DNA of 64,000 nt from JAWLHU01 sp041690255 (GCA_041690255.1 JAWLHU010000007.1:124001-188000); one strand, 5' to 3'; counted from the stretch's first letter, positions 45,809 through 55,034 are shown. Notes: a model not told the origin generated them from the letters alone. Numbers and translations are program-made.

Positions 45809-46255
45809 ATGTGGCTGCGCAGACTGCTCCGATCCCAGCGTGGGAGTCAAATGGTCGAGTTTGCCCTCATCGGACCGATCCTGCTCTACCTGGTCCTCTG
45901 CGTTCCGGTCTTCGGGATGTTCGTGCGGAGCTGGATCGTGATCTCCGGTGCGGCCCGTGAAGGGGCCAGGGCCGGTGCGGTGCAGATGCAGGGGAATCGG
46001 GTGGCACGGGCGACGCAGAACGCCGAGAAGGCCGTCTACCTGCCCAAGACCGGCCCGAACGGTGCGACGTACTTCACATCATCCGATGTAAAGGTGGTCA
46101 TGGATCAGGAGACGATCACCGTCTCGGTCACCTACCATCAACCTTCGTACCTTCCTCTGCTAGGAGCTCTGCTTGGCGGCGGGGGAGCGAAGATGACCGA
46201 TACAGTCCCGCTGACGGCCAGGGCAACCTTCTGGCTCGAGAAGGGGCGGACATGA
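45809..46255 (+). CDS. tadE: TadE-like pseudopilin
   Basis: 148 aa. The start RSQRGSQMVEFALIGPILLYLVL is the TadE motif with a prepilin-like Gly and Glu+5, followed by one membrane helix and a small extracellular domain. Confidence 0.87.
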   Translation: MWLRRLLRSQRGSQMVEFALIGPILLYLVLCVPVFGMFVRSWIVISGAAREGARAGAVQMQGNRVARATQNAEKAVYLPKTGPNGATYFTSSDVKVVMDQETITVSVTYHQPSYLPLLGALLGGGGAKMTDTVPLTARATFWLEKGRT

Positions 46256-47103
46256 TGAGGTGGCAGGATCAGCGAGGCTCAGCGACGACCGTCTTCGTGC
46301 TCGCCTGGTCAGTGATCCTGATCACGGTAGCGTTTGCAGCAGACTTCGGCCGGATCTTCTTCATTCGGGAACAACTGCGGACAGCCCTGGACGCAGCCTC
46401 CCTGGGTGGAGCACTCCAGTTGGACTACAAGGTCGAGATGGCCTTCACGCAGTGGCGGTACCACGAATGGCGGAATCCGGTCTGTGAGGAGCCGCCGCCG
46501 TATGATCCGAGCGATCCACCTCCTGATCCCGATGCGCCGCTGCCGCCGCCCTGGGAGCCGAAGCCAGCCAAGCCGCTTCCCAAGCAGTCGGTCAGTAATA
46601 CCTGCTGGCATCTCTGGTGGGCCGCCGCCCCGCAGCGCGTGGTCTTCACTGGGTGGGAGGATGATGTCTGGAAGGGATTTGAGGCCCGGTGGAACCAGCA
46701 GTGTGAGGGATCAGATCGCTGGTGTGACCTGACGGAGGAGCTGAACAGGGCCTGCTGGATTGAGCCTGCTGCGAGCGATGATCACGTGGAGCAGGTGGCT
46801 GGACAGGCCTTCGGTCGGAACCAGGTTTGGGGGAATCAGGCGACGCTGAAGCAGATGTTGGTGACGGTGGAGAGAGGCCAGTTCGCGGGAGGCAACCCCA
46901 GCCGGCCTCGGCAGGTGATCGTCAGAGCCAACGGTGAGCTTCACATGAAGACGTACCTTTTGGCGATGTTGGGGGCGCAGTACCGGCAACTTCCGGTCGA
47001 GGCGGAGGTCCAGGCTGAACTGGCTCGCCGTGGTGTTGACCGGATGGTGTCGATCGATGGCAAGACATTGACGTCGCCGTGTGATCTGCACGGATCCAAC
47101 TGA
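46252..47103 (+). CDS. TadG/Flp-associated pseudopilin-like protein
   Basis: 283 aa. DQRGSATTVFVLAWSVILITVAFAADFGR is a Tad/TadE-like N-terminal segment followed by REQLRTALDAASLGGAL, typical of TadG. A proline-rich stretch (about 80-105) and several cysteines lie in the exported part. The ATG overlaps the tadE stop. Confidence 0.75.
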   Translation: MMRWQDQRGSATTVFVLAWSVILITVAFAADFGRIFFIREQLRTALDAASLGGALQLDYKVEMAFTQWRYHEWRNPVCEEPPPYDPSDPPPDPDAPLPPPWEPKPAKPLPKQSVSNTCWHLWWAAAPQRVVFTGWEDDVWKGFEARWNQQCEGSDRWCDLTEELNRACWIEPAASDDHVEQVAGQAFGRNQVWGNQATLKQMLVTVERGQFAGGNPSRPRQVIVRANGELHMKTYLLAMLGAQYRQLPVEAEVQAELARRGVDRMVSIDGKTLTSPCDLHGSN

Positions 47104-47141
47104 ACCCCGGTGGGGGAATTTCGAGAAGGGGTGGGGTTGAC

Positions 47142-47324
47142 ATGCTGAAGGCTTACTTCTGGCTCCGTCAGCTAATGGTTCGTGAGGATGGTCAGGGCAT
47201 GACCGAGTACGGGCTGATCATCGCTCTGATTGCGGTGGTGCTGATTGCGGTCCTTACGGGCATGGGGAAAGGGCTGGAGTCGACGTTCAAGGACATCTGC
47301 TCCGCCGTTGGTGGCAGTTGCTAG
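47142..47324 (+). CDS. flp: Flp-type pilin
   Basis: 60 aa: REDGQGMTEYGLIIALIAVVLIAVL has the Flp prepilin signature, with cleavage expected after Gly18 so that Glu becomes +5 and Tyr +6. The mature pilin is about 42 aa and ends with Cys residues (CSAVGGSC). Unusually it is the last tad gene here; Flp is commonly first. No prepilin peptidase is in the window. Confidence 0.9.
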   Translation: MLKAYFWLRQLMVREDGQGMTEYGLIIALIAVVLIAVLTGMGKGLESTFKDICSAVGGSC

Positions 47325-47364
47325 CATCGCGGAGGGCCCTGGGTCCAGGAAGGGATCTCACAGC

Positions 47365-47524
47365 ATGACGGTACAACAGGAGGTGCTTGGTTTTCACCAA
47401 CGCCACGCAGGATCAGTGGGCGAAGCAGCTGTTCCAGACTGTGGCGAAGGAGATGTATAAGCACATTCACCAGACCAAGGGCCGGTTCGACTACGTGACG
47501 CAGTCGAACGCGCTCAACCAGTAG
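47365..47524 (+). pseudogene. Small frameshifted ORF downstream of flp
   Basis: ATG 47365, with AGGAAGGG upstream, opens MTVQQEVL and then runs into a different frame. The +1 frame from 47390 encodes a plausible 45-residue tail (VFTNATQDQWAKQLFQTVAK...) ending at TAG 47524. A one-base slip near 47389 would join them into about 52 aa. Alternatively TTG 47387 starts the tail itself, but AGGAGGT is then only 2 nt away. It could be a real short gene, a decayed one or a recoded one. Confidence 0.4.
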
Positions 47525-47541
47525 CAGTGAGAGCGAGCCGA

Positions 47542-47563
47542 GGCCGGGCAAATCTGCCCGGCC
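47542..47563 (+). terminator. Terminator of the Tad operon
   Basis: GGCCGGGCA (47542-47550) pairs with TGCCCGGCC (47555-47563), 4-nt loop, no T run. Confidence 0.55.
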
Positions 47564-47740
47564 CCCGGTGCGCGATTGGCGACAGATCTAGTCCCAGCGG
47601 CCTCCCCTTGCGCGTGAAGCAGTTGACCACAAGCCCTCAGGTGGGTGGATGTCAGCCGGGGTACCGCTGACACCCCTCCAGTCCTTCGCCATGCACTGGA
47701 CGAGCGCAGGAGTCAAACGGATGATAATTATAACTAACGA

Positions 47741-47769
47741 TTGTCTTACTGAAAGAATAATGCTATAAT
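47741..47769 (+). promoter_or_regulatory. Strong promoter before the lipoprotein gene
   Basis: TTGTCT (47741-47746), a 17-nt spacer and TATAAT (47764-47769) with an extended TGC in front, in an AT-rich patch. It would give a leader of about 260 nt. Apart from this, 47565-48031 holds no gene that I can support. Confidence 0.6.
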
Positions 47770-48031
47770 ACTATTAGATCCCCTCACTTCAAGGTCATAA
47801 CAGATCTCACAGTTCAGCCATCGGCCAGTGTGGAAGCGCAGTGTACTCCGAGAGCCCATGTTGGTTGTTCCATTGACTTCTACATAAGGGTCAGGCCGTC
47901 CGAGCGCTGTCGTTTTAGGGCGGATGCAAGGGAAGTCACTTCTGTCATTAACTGAGCACTTGTGCGTTAGGGGTGTGCGTACAGTCCTTGTCGGGGGCTG
48001 TACGCATGTCTTCTTGAAGGAGGGTTTTGAA

Positions 48032-48637
48032 ATGCGTCGAGTCCTTCCGTTCCTTGGCTTGGCACTGACACTGCTTCTGTTCGCCACCTCCTGCAGCGGT
48101 AGCGGTAGCGAAAAGCGGACGGAAAAAGCGTATAGCGGGTTCACCAGGCAGGCCATCGCTATCCATGAGAAGTCGTTTAACCCTAGTGGCTTCGAGTACC
48201 TCAACACAGCGATCGATCCGGTAGTGCACGTAACGTATTGGCAGTCTCAATTTGAGCCCGAGGATTCAGACCAGCTCGACGACCAGCAGCAGACGCCAAC
48301 CCGGTTCGAGTATAACTACCTGTCGGCGGATGGAACGGTTCTTGTTGTACTCCGGTTCGTTTTCGTTCCGTGGGAGCAGCAAAAGCGCATCGTCTACTTC
48401 TCGACAGTGGCGTCCCGAACGTCGGGGATCCCAGGCGGGAGCAACTTCCCTTATCCGCTGCAGGAGGAGGTTATGTACTCATTTCCATACGGGTATATGA
48501 CGGCAACGGGTTTCCTAGTAAAGGCTCCGGAAAGTCTTGACTCTGAGCTGGATAAGTTGAAACTCCTCTCCAAGACCTTTTACTCCTTTCAGCAGGCTCT
48601 GGACACTTATATTGGAGATCTAAACCTTGACTCGTAG
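48032..48637 (+). CDS. Hypothetical lipoprotein
   Basis: 201 aa with a lipoprotein signal (LTLLLFATSCSGSGS, Cys21). The exported domain is rich in aromatic residues and has no recognised family. AAGGAGGG lies 7 nt before ATG 48032. It is flanked by the Tad operon and a decayed minus-strand gene; lower G+C than its neighbours at the 5' side suggests an acquired segment. Confidence 0.65.
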   Translation: MRRVLPFLGLALTLLLFATSCSGSGSEKRTEKAYSGFTRQAIAIHEKSFNPSGFEYLNTAIDPVVHVTYWQSQFEPEDSDQLDDQQQTPTRFEYNYLSADGTVLVVLRFVFVPWEQQKRIVYFSTVASRTSGIPGGSNFPYPLQEEVMYSFPYGYMTATGFLVKAPESLDSELDKLKLLSKTFYSFQQALDTYIGDLNLDS

Positions 48638-48743
48638 GTCGTGGGAGCACCTTCAGGTGTGGCTGCTCGGCGGTACGTGCCGATTGTGGCAGAATGGTGA
48701 CACCCTCTTTGCAGAGGATGACGCATCGCCCGCCGACGGGTGA

Positions 48744-48859
48744 CGTTGCCGTTTTGGGCAACGAGGACGGAGGAACAGTCTGGATGCCATTCTCCCTGGT
48801 GGTGACCAAAGAGAAGCGGGCCGTCCCAGAAGCCATGAAAGATGGCCATGGGACGGCCC
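48744..48859. repeat. Two hairpins in an otherwise gene-free gap
   Basis: CGTTGCC-GTTTTG-GGCAACG (48744-48763; 6-nt loop) and GGGCCGTCCCA (48818-48828) pairing with TGGGACGGCCC (48849-48859; 20-nt loop). They may terminate transcription from either side. Confidence 0.4.
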
Positions 48860-48889
48860 CGGTGCGTTTTCGATCGTGAAGATTCTCCG

Positions 48890-49612
48890 ACAGACTGGAG
48901 TGGTCCGGTTCCCTGTTTGTGGGGCTTACGATTCGGTTTGCCCCCCCTTTCACTAGCAGGGGGGCTTGCCAGTTGGCCCGGTACTTCCACCAGGCCATGT
49001 AGCACAGGAGGGCGGCCACGCCCAGCATCTCCACGGCGACGCGTCCGCCAGAGTGGGGAGATACCGAAGAGCGACCACTGGGCGAAGTCCCAGGTGGTGT
49101 GCCAGCCGATCGCCAGCCAGAGCGAACCGGTGACCAGCCGGCTGAGGATCAGCCCGGTCGAGAGGACCAGGACGCTGGGAGTGAAGATCAGCATCCAGGG
49201 GCCGAACTCTCTGAAGTGAAGCAGGGCGAAGACCAAGGAGACGACCAGCGTTGCGATCTATAGCCGGTGCCCCTCGCCGATGTTTTGGAACCAGTAGCCT
49301 CGCATGACCACCTCTTCGGTGAAGCCGGGAGTGATCGCGTAAAAGAGACCGGATAGAACGAAGCCCATGGCGGTCTCCCATCGGCTGTGGTTGGGCTCAA
49401 AGGCGGTAACCCTCCAGCCAGCCGGCGGCGTATTCGATCAGGAAGACCAGGCCGGCGGTCGACCCAGGTCCGGTAGAGCCAGGTGCGGCCGATGGTCAGG
49501 ACCACCGCCAGCCCCGAGCCCAGGAGGTTACCCCAGAGGCTGGACTGGGGAAGCCCGAGCACTAACCCCTGCAGGACCTGGGCCAGCAACTCATGCCCCT
49601 GGATGGCCAAGT
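48890..49612 (-). pseudogene. Decayed CPBP-family intramembrane protease gene
   Basis: Sequence parallel to the intact gene at 49630-50583 is spread over different frames: LLAQVLQGLVLGLPQSSLWGN near 49560, ITPGFTEEVVMRGYWFQN near 49300, and FALLHFREFGPWMLIF near 49200. A TAG at about 49259 replaces the Trp of GEGRRLW. The N-terminus is missing, at least one frameshift is present, and about 30 residues near the C-terminus are deleted. A broken tandem paralogue. Confidence 0.8.
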
Positions 49613-49629
49613 CAATACGTGCAATTGGT

Positions 49630-50583
49630 TTACAACCGGCCAGATAACGTATGCACAGCCTGGCGAGCCGCCTCGCTCGCCTTCACCCGCCCATCCGGTG
49701 CGAGGGTCGCCTTCCAGTCGATCCGGTACCTCCGCCAGGCCATGTAGGCGAGGAGAAGCCCAACCCCCAGCATCTCTACGAGGATGCCCACCAGCCCTTC
49801 CTCGGGCATGCCGGGCGGGCCGATCAGCCAGATGGGGCCGGTCATCTGCACAGCGATCAGCGGGCGCATGCTCCAGAGGGGAGAGATGCCGAAGACGGCC
49901 CACTGGGCGAAGTCCCAGGCGGTGTGCCAGCCGATCGCCATCCAGAGCGAGCCGGTCACGAGCCGGCTGAGGATCAGGCCTGTGGAGAGAACCAGCATGC
50001 TTGGAATAAAGACCAGCATCCAGGGGCCGAACTGGCCGAAGTGGAGGAGGGCGAAGGCGACCGCTACGACTAACGTCGAGACCCAGAGGCGGCGCCCCTC
50101 GCCGAGATTCTGGAACCAGTAGCCCCGCATGAGCACCTCTTCGGTGAAGCCCGGGGTAATGGCGTAGAGGAGACCGGCGACAACGAAGCTCAAAGCCGTA
50201 CCCCATCCGCTGCGGTTTGGCTCGAAGCCAGTGATCGTCAGCCAGCCGGCGGCGTACTCGATCGCGAAGACCAGCCCGATCAGGAGCACGCCGGCGGCAA
50301 AGCCGGTGAGCAACTGCCCCACTCGCCCTCGCAGGGTAAGTCCCACACCACTCCAGGGGCGCTTGTCCACCTTGGTCCGATAGAACCAGGTAAGTCCGAT
50401 CGTGAGCGCCACCGCCAGCCCGGAGTGGACCAGAGTGCCCCGGAGGCTGTTCCGGGGGAGGCCCAGTGCTCGCTCTTGCAGAGCCTGGGCCAGCATGAGC
50501 ATGACGAAGTAGAGGAGCGTGTAGGTGAAGAGCCGCCAGAAGAGGTTCAACCGGCCATCGGGGGCGATGAAGAGTCTGCGCAC
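49630..50583 (-). CDS. CPBP-family intramembrane metalloprotease
   Basis: 317 aa multi-pass protein with the three CPBP (Rce1/Abi) motifs: TEEVLMRGYWFQ (EExxxR), FALLHFG (FxxxH) and IGWHTAWDF (HxxxN/D type). Family members process prenylated proteins in eukaryotes and often serve in bacteriocin self-immunity in Bacillota. GTG 50583 has GGAGGGAG six bases upstream. It overlaps the upstream CPBP gene by 37 nt. Confidence 0.85.
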   Translation of the reverse strand: MRRLFIAPDGRLNLFWRLFTYTLLYFVMLMLAQALQERALGLPRNSLRGTLVHSGLAVALTIGLTWFYRTKVDKRPWSGVGLTLRGRVGQLLTGFAAGVLLIGLVFAIEYAAGWLTITGFEPNRSGWGTALSFVVAGLLYAITPGFTEEVLMRGYWFQNLGEGRRLWVSTLVVAVAFALLHFGQFGPWMLVFIPSMLVLSTGLILSRLVTGSLWMAIGWHTAWDFAQWAVFGISPLWSMRPLIAVQMTGPIWLIGPPGMPEEGLVGILVEMLGVGLLLAYMAWRRYRIDWKATLAPDGRVKASEAARQAVHTLSGRL

Positions 50584-51440
50584 GGAACTCCCTCCGTTCT
50601 TGCATGGGCTGGTGGCGTCAGCCAGGACGATCGATTGCTGAGGATGATGAGGAGCACCGCCAGGGCGGTCACACCGATCACTGGCCACTCCGATGGGGCC
50701 GCAGGAACGTAAGCAGAAGAGGTGTTGAACGTATCATGGAGCAGGATCGCCGGCAGGATCGAGCCACCCGTGTGATTATGTAGCCATGTGTAGAAGAAGC
50801 TGTTGACCAGCACGCTGACCAGGAAGGGGAGGATCGGCTGCGCGGCCTGGGACATGCCTGCGACGTAGAAAAGCGGCAGGTGCCACGCTCCCCAGAGCAC
50901 CCCCAGGATCAGGGTGGCGACCAGGGGGCTCCGGCGCCGCTGCAGATGGGGCAGGGCGAAGCCGCGCCACCCGATCTCCTCGTTGAGCGGGCCGATGATC
51001 AGGCCGGTGACCAGGAGGACTGGAAGCAGCAGCCATGGGTTGATGGGGGCCTGCCCATACACCGCTGCGTTCGACCAGGCGAAGGGTTCGCCGCCAAGCC
51101 AGGACCGCAGGAGTCCGCCGGCGGTGAAGAGCAGAGCGGGACTGACCAGGATGAAGAGGTACCAGCGGGCGCCGAAGCGCCAAGCGATGACCCGTCGCCA
51201 GAGCCGCCGAAGCCCCTCACGGCCATCGGTCAGGCCGGTGACGATCAGGGCGGCGAGGGTGGGCCCACATGCGTTGAGCGAGAGGGTGTAGAGGGGACTC
51301 GGGATCGGGCCGAAGAGGGCAGCGGGGATCCATCCGACCCAGGCGATGCCGAAGGCGAGCAGGACGAAGGTGACGAGCGGGTAGCGCTTCACGGCGATAT
51401 CAACCTCTCCGGCGTGATTGGGGGGTGCTTCGTCAGCCAT
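50547..51440 (-). CDS. Second CPBP-family intramembrane metalloprotease
   Basis: 297 aa, about eight membrane helices. Motifs: NEEIGWRGFALPHLQ (EExxWR), WGAWHLPLF (WxxxH) and LLHDTFNTS (HDxxN). It is of a different CPBP subgroup from its neighbour. ATG 51440 has AGGAG upstream; the frame is open to 51593, but that part is tadC-derived sequence. Confidence 0.85.
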   Translation of the reverse strand: MADEAPPNHAGEVDIAVKRYPLVTFVLLAFGIAWVGWIPAALFGPIPSPLYTLSLNACGPTLAALIVTGLTDGREGLRRLWRRVIAWRFGARWYLFILVSPALLFTAGGLLRSWLGGEPFAWSNAAVYGQAPINPWLLLPVLLVTGLIIGPLNEEIGWRGFALPHLQRRRSPLVATLILGVLWGAWHLPLFYVAGMSQAAQPILPFLVSVLVNSFFYTWLHNHTGGSILPAILLHDTFNTSSAYVPAAPSEWPVIGVTALAVLLIILSNRSSWLTPPAHARTEGVPCADSSSPPMAG

Positions 51441-51480
51441 TCGTGCCGCTCCTGTGCACTTTCTGCTTATTTCGGCACTA

Positions 51481-51508
51481 AAACGCCCTCCGAATCGCAC
51501 CGGAGGGC
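51481..51508 (-). terminator. Terminator at the end of the RiPP-like operon
   Basis: GCCCTCCG (51485-51492) pairs with CGGAGGGC (51501-51508). Read on the minus strand it is followed by GTTTTAG. It separates the operon from the CPBP genes. Confidence 0.65.
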
Positions 51509-51528
51509 ATCTTGCGAGGCTATTGATT

Positions 51529-51703
51529 GAAGAATTGTGTGATGAAGTGATAGGCAGCTTGACGCTCGCCTTTGCCCCCAGTTCCTGGGCCATGCGGCGT
51601 CACTTGTCCCAGGCCGAACCAGGGCCCTCACGAAGAGGGTGAAGTCCCGCACATCGAGCTCTTGGCTCAGGTTCAGGAAGGCGAGGACCGGGGTCTGGCC
51701 AAG
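51529..51703 (-). pseudogene. tadC 3'-end relic (direct-repeat copy of 62277-62568)
   Basis: Nearly identical blocks to the tadC at 62268-63119: 51556-51616 against 62365-62425 and about 51617-51700 against 62484-62568, differing at only a few positions, plus a 23-nt match at the very 3' end. Two internal stretches of roughly 60 nt are deleted. It abuts the stop codon of the gene at 51710. Confidence 0.85.
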
Positions 51704-51709
51704 GTGACC

Positions 51710-52681
51710 TCAAGCCGGGATGACCGGAACCTCGGTGAAGAACTCGCCCCCCGCTTGAGCCTTCAACCAGACCGCCAGCTCATCATCGGTCTGCAGGAAG
51801 AGCCGGAAGAACTCCTGCGGCTCCTTGGTGGCGCAGTTGATCAGGGCCCGCTCACCGTGGTGGCGGGCGATTGCCGCGGACAGGTGAATCCCGACCAGAT
51901 TGATGATGGGCAGCCGGGGATCCTTGAGGAGCTGGTTGATCCTCCCCACCAGCTTCCGGAAGTTCTCCGGGCGCAGCAGGGTGATGATCTGGTGCAGGAC
52001 CTGCACCGTCTGGCGGTGCCGCTCCAGGTCTCCAATGGCAAAAGCATACTTGAAATACCGAAACTCATAATCCGGGTGGGCGTCGCGCAGGGCGATGACA
52101 GGGGCGAGCACGACGTGGTTGGCGATCCCCTCGTTCCGGATCAGGGTCAACAGGAAGTGTCTCAGCAGATCCGGGGTGGTGGGGCTGGAGGCTGCTCTCT
52201 TGGACAGGGGTGTATCATACAGGTTGGAGAGTTCGTGGTAATAGACGTGGACGAGGAACAGGTAGACCTCCTCGGGGATGGCTCCGGGGCGGAGGGCGTA
52301 GAGTTGGTGCCCCTCAACCGGTCCGTAGTTCGCATGGAACCCGGGAATCAGGTGGATGGTCGTCTGGAACTGGTGGAACTCACCTTCGGGCAGATACTGC
52401 GCCACCAGGTTGACCGACTCTTCCAGGTGCTCCCGCAGGTAGCGGAGCGACTCGGAGACCGATTGCCAGAACTCCGGGCGTTCCATGGCTGCCCCATCCG
52501 GAAAGAGTTCCTCCCAGCTCTGCGGCGCCGCCTTCAGCAGGTCGGCTTCCTGGGCGAAGAGCGATTCAGCCGCCTGGAGCGTCGCCTGGTATCCCTTGCC
52601 CGATTGAGCAGCTGCCATCATCTGTGTCACAAAGCGGTCATCGAGCGCAACCGTGAGGCCCCTGGCGCTTGCGGTAAGCAA
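51710..52681 (-). CDS. Protein of unknown function, last gene of the RiPP-like operon
   Basis: 323 aa, mostly helical, no signal peptide. I do not recognise the family with confidence. VHVYYHELSNLYDTPL followed about 50 residues later by RNEGIANHV has the look of a zincin-type HE...E arrangement, with Asn in place of the third His, so a metallopeptidase-like fold is possible. It begins 14 nt after the aminotransferase stop and its end touches the tadC relic, so the C-terminus may be trimmed. Confidence 0.55.
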   Translation of the reverse strand: MLTASARGLTVALDDRFVTQMMAAAQSGKGYQATLQAAESLFAQEADLLKAAPQSWEELFPDGAAMERPEFWQSVSESLRYLREHLEESVNLVAQYLPEGEFHQFQTTIHLIPGFHANYGPVEGHQLYALRPGAIPEEVYLFLVHVYYHELSNLYDTPLSKRAASSPTTPDLLRHFLLTLIRNEGIANHVVLAPVIALRDAHPDYEFRYFKYAFAIGDLERHRQTVQVLHQIITLLRPENFRKLVGRINQLLKDPRLPIINLVGIHLSAAIARHHGERALINCATKEPQEFFRLFLQTDDELAVWLKAQAGGEFFTEVPVIPA

Positions 52682-52695
52682 AGCTCTTCCCTCCC

Positions 52696-53778
52696 CTAAT
52701 CTCTGAGTTGAGCACAGTAGGTACAGAACCGCTCCAGCGCATCCTGCAGCATCTCGACCGAGGACAGGCTGAAGCTGAGCCGGACGTGCCCTTCACCCGC
52801 TGGGCCGAAGGGGGTGCCGGGACTTATCAGGACCCGCTGGGAGCGGGCAACTCCCTTGACGAACTCCGCGGTACTGGATCCCCACGGGCGTATGTCCACC
52901 CAGACAAAGAGGCCGGCGGCGGGTTTGAGGTGTGGAATGGCGTGCCGGTTCAAGGCCGCCAGGGTCAATCCGAGTCGTTCCTGAAGGCCTTTCAGCACGC
53001 TCGCCTGGTACTCGTTCCCTGCATCGAGGGCGGCCAGGGCTGCGATCTGCGAGATGGTGGAGACGCTCATGGTGACGGTCCAGTGGAGCCGGGCCAGGTC
53101 GGCGCCCTTTCCCGGCGGGGTTGTGACGTAGCCGATGCGCCACCCGGCCATGCCGTATCCCTTCGAGAAGGAGTGGATCGTATAGGTCCGCTCCGGGCAA
53201 ATGGATCCGGGGCTGACATGAATCCCGTCGAAGACGAGGTCCTCGTAGGCCTCGTCGCTGATCAGCCACATCTTCCTGGCTGTGACCTGCTCCGCCAGTC
53301 GCTCCACGGACGCGGGGTCAGCGATCAGGCCGGTCGGGTTGTGCGGGGAGTTCCAGATCATGACCGGGGCCGGTGGCAACTGCGCCAGGTCTGGCACCAC
53401 CCCGCTCTCCGGTGAGACCCGGTAGGGCAGTACCCGCAGGCCGAGCATCGCCGCCATTTGGCGATAGAGGGGGAAGCCTGGATCCGGAACCAGGATCTCG
53501 GTGCCCGGGGAAGTGAGCGCCGCCAGGGAGGAGTACAGACCGAGGGTGCTCCCTGCTGTGACGATGATGTCATCGACGGCGGCGGTGATTCGGTTGCGCA
53601 CGGCAAGCTTCCGCTGCAAGGCCTGACGTAGCGCGGGAAGCCCGCCGGGGGGCGAGTAGCCCCTTCCCGCCTCCGGCGGAGCGGAGGTTGCTGCCGCTAT
53701 GGCCGCCGGCGGCGGCGCATGATAGGGGTGCCCAATAGACAGGTCCAGCAAGCTTGGCCTTTGGCGGTCCTCCGTCAT
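52696..53778 (-). CDS. PLP-dependent aminotransferase class I/II
   Basis: 360 aa fold-type I enzyme: NSPHNPTG (147-150 NPTG), SDEAYEDLVF, the PLP lysine Lys206 in SFSKGYGMAGWRIGY, and a C-terminal Arg in GHVRLSFS for the carboxylate. It could act on a free amino acid or a released peptide-derived amine. AAAGGAGG lies before ATG 53778. Confidence 0.9.
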   Translation of the reverse strand: MTEDRQRPSLLDLSIGHPYHAPPPAAIAAATSAPPEAGRGYSPPGGLPALRQALQRKLAVRNRITAAVDDIIVTAGSTLGLYSSLAALTSPGTEILVPDPGFPLYRQMAAMLGLRVLPYRVSPESGVVPDLAQLPPAPVMIWNSPHNPTGLIADPASVERLAEQVTARKMWLISDEAYEDLVFDGIHVSPGSICPERTYTIHSFSKGYGMAGWRIGYVTTPPGKGADLARLHWTVTMSVSTISQIAALAALDAGNEYQASVLKGLQERLGLTLAALNRHAIPHLKPAAGLFVWVDIRPWGSSTAEFVKGVARSQRVLISPGTPFGPAGEGHVRLSFSLSSVEMLQDALERFCTYCAQLRD

Positions 53779-53812
53779 CCCACTGCCTCCTTTGCGCTGC
53801 AATCCTCCCGCT

Positions 53813-55030
53813 TCACGCCGACTGGCCTGTGGTCTCGGCCTGTGCCCGGGTGATGCGCAGCAGCAGAATCCCCGCCACCGAAGCGACGAGGGAGAGGGTC
53901 GCCCCCGCCGCAAAGCCCGAGCCGTGACCGAACCAGGAGATGAGTCCCCCGATGGTGACATAGCCGAAGGAATCGGCGAGATTGCCCAGCGTAGAGCGGA
54001 TTGCCACTACCTTACCCATGTCTTCTGTAGGCGTATGGACCTGCAGCAAGGTCGTCAGGGGAATCGAGGAGAGCGAGTAGCTGAACCCAACGACCGCCGC
54101 GGCCACGAAGATCAGCTCTACACTGGGCAGTAGTGCCATGAGAAGGAAGCTGAAACCTCGCAGCAGGTACCCTGCGAACATCCAGCGATCATGCTGCTTC
54201 ATTTTGATGTGGATCATTACCATGGCCGATGCGGCAGCCGCCAGGGCGGTGACCGTCGTCAAGGCGCCGTAGACGCTCTGCCCCTTCGGCAGGCTGGTGA
54301 GGATGCGTGGGACAGCGACCCCCATAAGACCTGTGCCGACCAGCACTTGGACCGCAAAGATCAGCAGAAGAAGCCCGATATCCCTCTGTTTTTGGAACAG
54401 GGGGCGCACGCCATGCCAGGCCTCCAGGAGGAGATTGGGGCGCTTCCCGGCCGGAGGTCTTGCCGCCGGGAACCGGATCATTCCGATGGCGATGGCGGAG
54501 AGCACGTAGGAGGCACTGTCGATGTAGAGCAACTGGACGACGTTCAGGTCCAGCAACATCAGCCACCCGGCGAGACCGGGCCCGAGGACCAGGGCCAGGT
54601 TGCGGGTGAGCTGGAAGTAGCCGTTCACCTGGCTCAGCTTCGCCTTGTCGGTGATCAGATCGGGGATGCTGGCGTTGTTCGCCGGGAAGAAGACCGTGCG
54701 GAAGCTGGTGACCAGGAACCCGATGATGGCCACATGCACGGCCGTGATCTCCCAGCCGAGAGCCAGGGCGATTGGGAGGGTCAGCACAAGCAGCCCGCGG
54801 GCCACGTCGCAGAGGATCATCAGCCATTTTCGATTGTACCGGTCTGCCAGCACCCCGCCGATCAATCCCAGGACCAGGTAGGGAATGCTGGAGGTGAACA
54901 AGACAGCCCCTGCCCCCAGGGCCGACTCCGTCAGGGAGACCGACAGCAGGGTGAGGGCCAGGGTGTAGATGGCCGTGCCAAACAGGGAGGTCGAATCCGC
55001 CACCCACAAGAGAAGTAGATTTCGGTTCAT
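53813..55030 (-). CDS. MFS-family exporter
   Basis: 405 aa with about twelve membrane helices and the MFS loop 2-3 motif as GGVLADRYNRKWLM. It resembles the enterobactin-exporter/macrolide-efflux branch. ATG 55030 follows the M16 stop by 4 nt. In this operon it is the likely exporter of the product. Confidence 0.88.
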   Translation of the reverse strand: MNRNLLLLWVADSTSLFGTAIYTLALTLLSVSLTESALGAGAVLFTSSIPYLVLGLIGGVLADRYNRKWLMILCDVARGLLVLTLPIALALGWEITAVHVAIIGFLVTSFRTVFFPANNASIPDLITDKAKLSQVNGYFQLTRNLALVLGPGLAGWLMLLDLNVVQLLYIDSASYVLSAIAIGMIRFPAARPPAGKRPNLLLEAWHGVRPLFQKQRDIGLLLLIFAVQVLVGTGLMGVAVPRILTSLPKGQSVYGALTTVTALAAAASAMVMIHIKMKQHDRWMFAGYLLRGFSFLLMALLPSVELIFVAAAVVGFSYSLSSIPLTTLLQVHTPTEDMGKVVAIRSTLGNLADSFGYVTIGGLISWFGHGSGFAAGATLSLVASVAGILLLRITRAQAETTGQSA

Positions 55031-55034
55031 GTGA

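Noticed and set aside
47746..48207. 153-codon minus-strand frame across the lipoprotein upstream region
   Set aside because: No ribosome site or domain; it crosses a strong plus-strand promoter and the lipoprotein signal sequence.
48638..48890. Possible CRISPR or tandem repeat in the hairpin-rich gap
   Set aside because: Only two unrelated single hairpins, with no spaced repeats.
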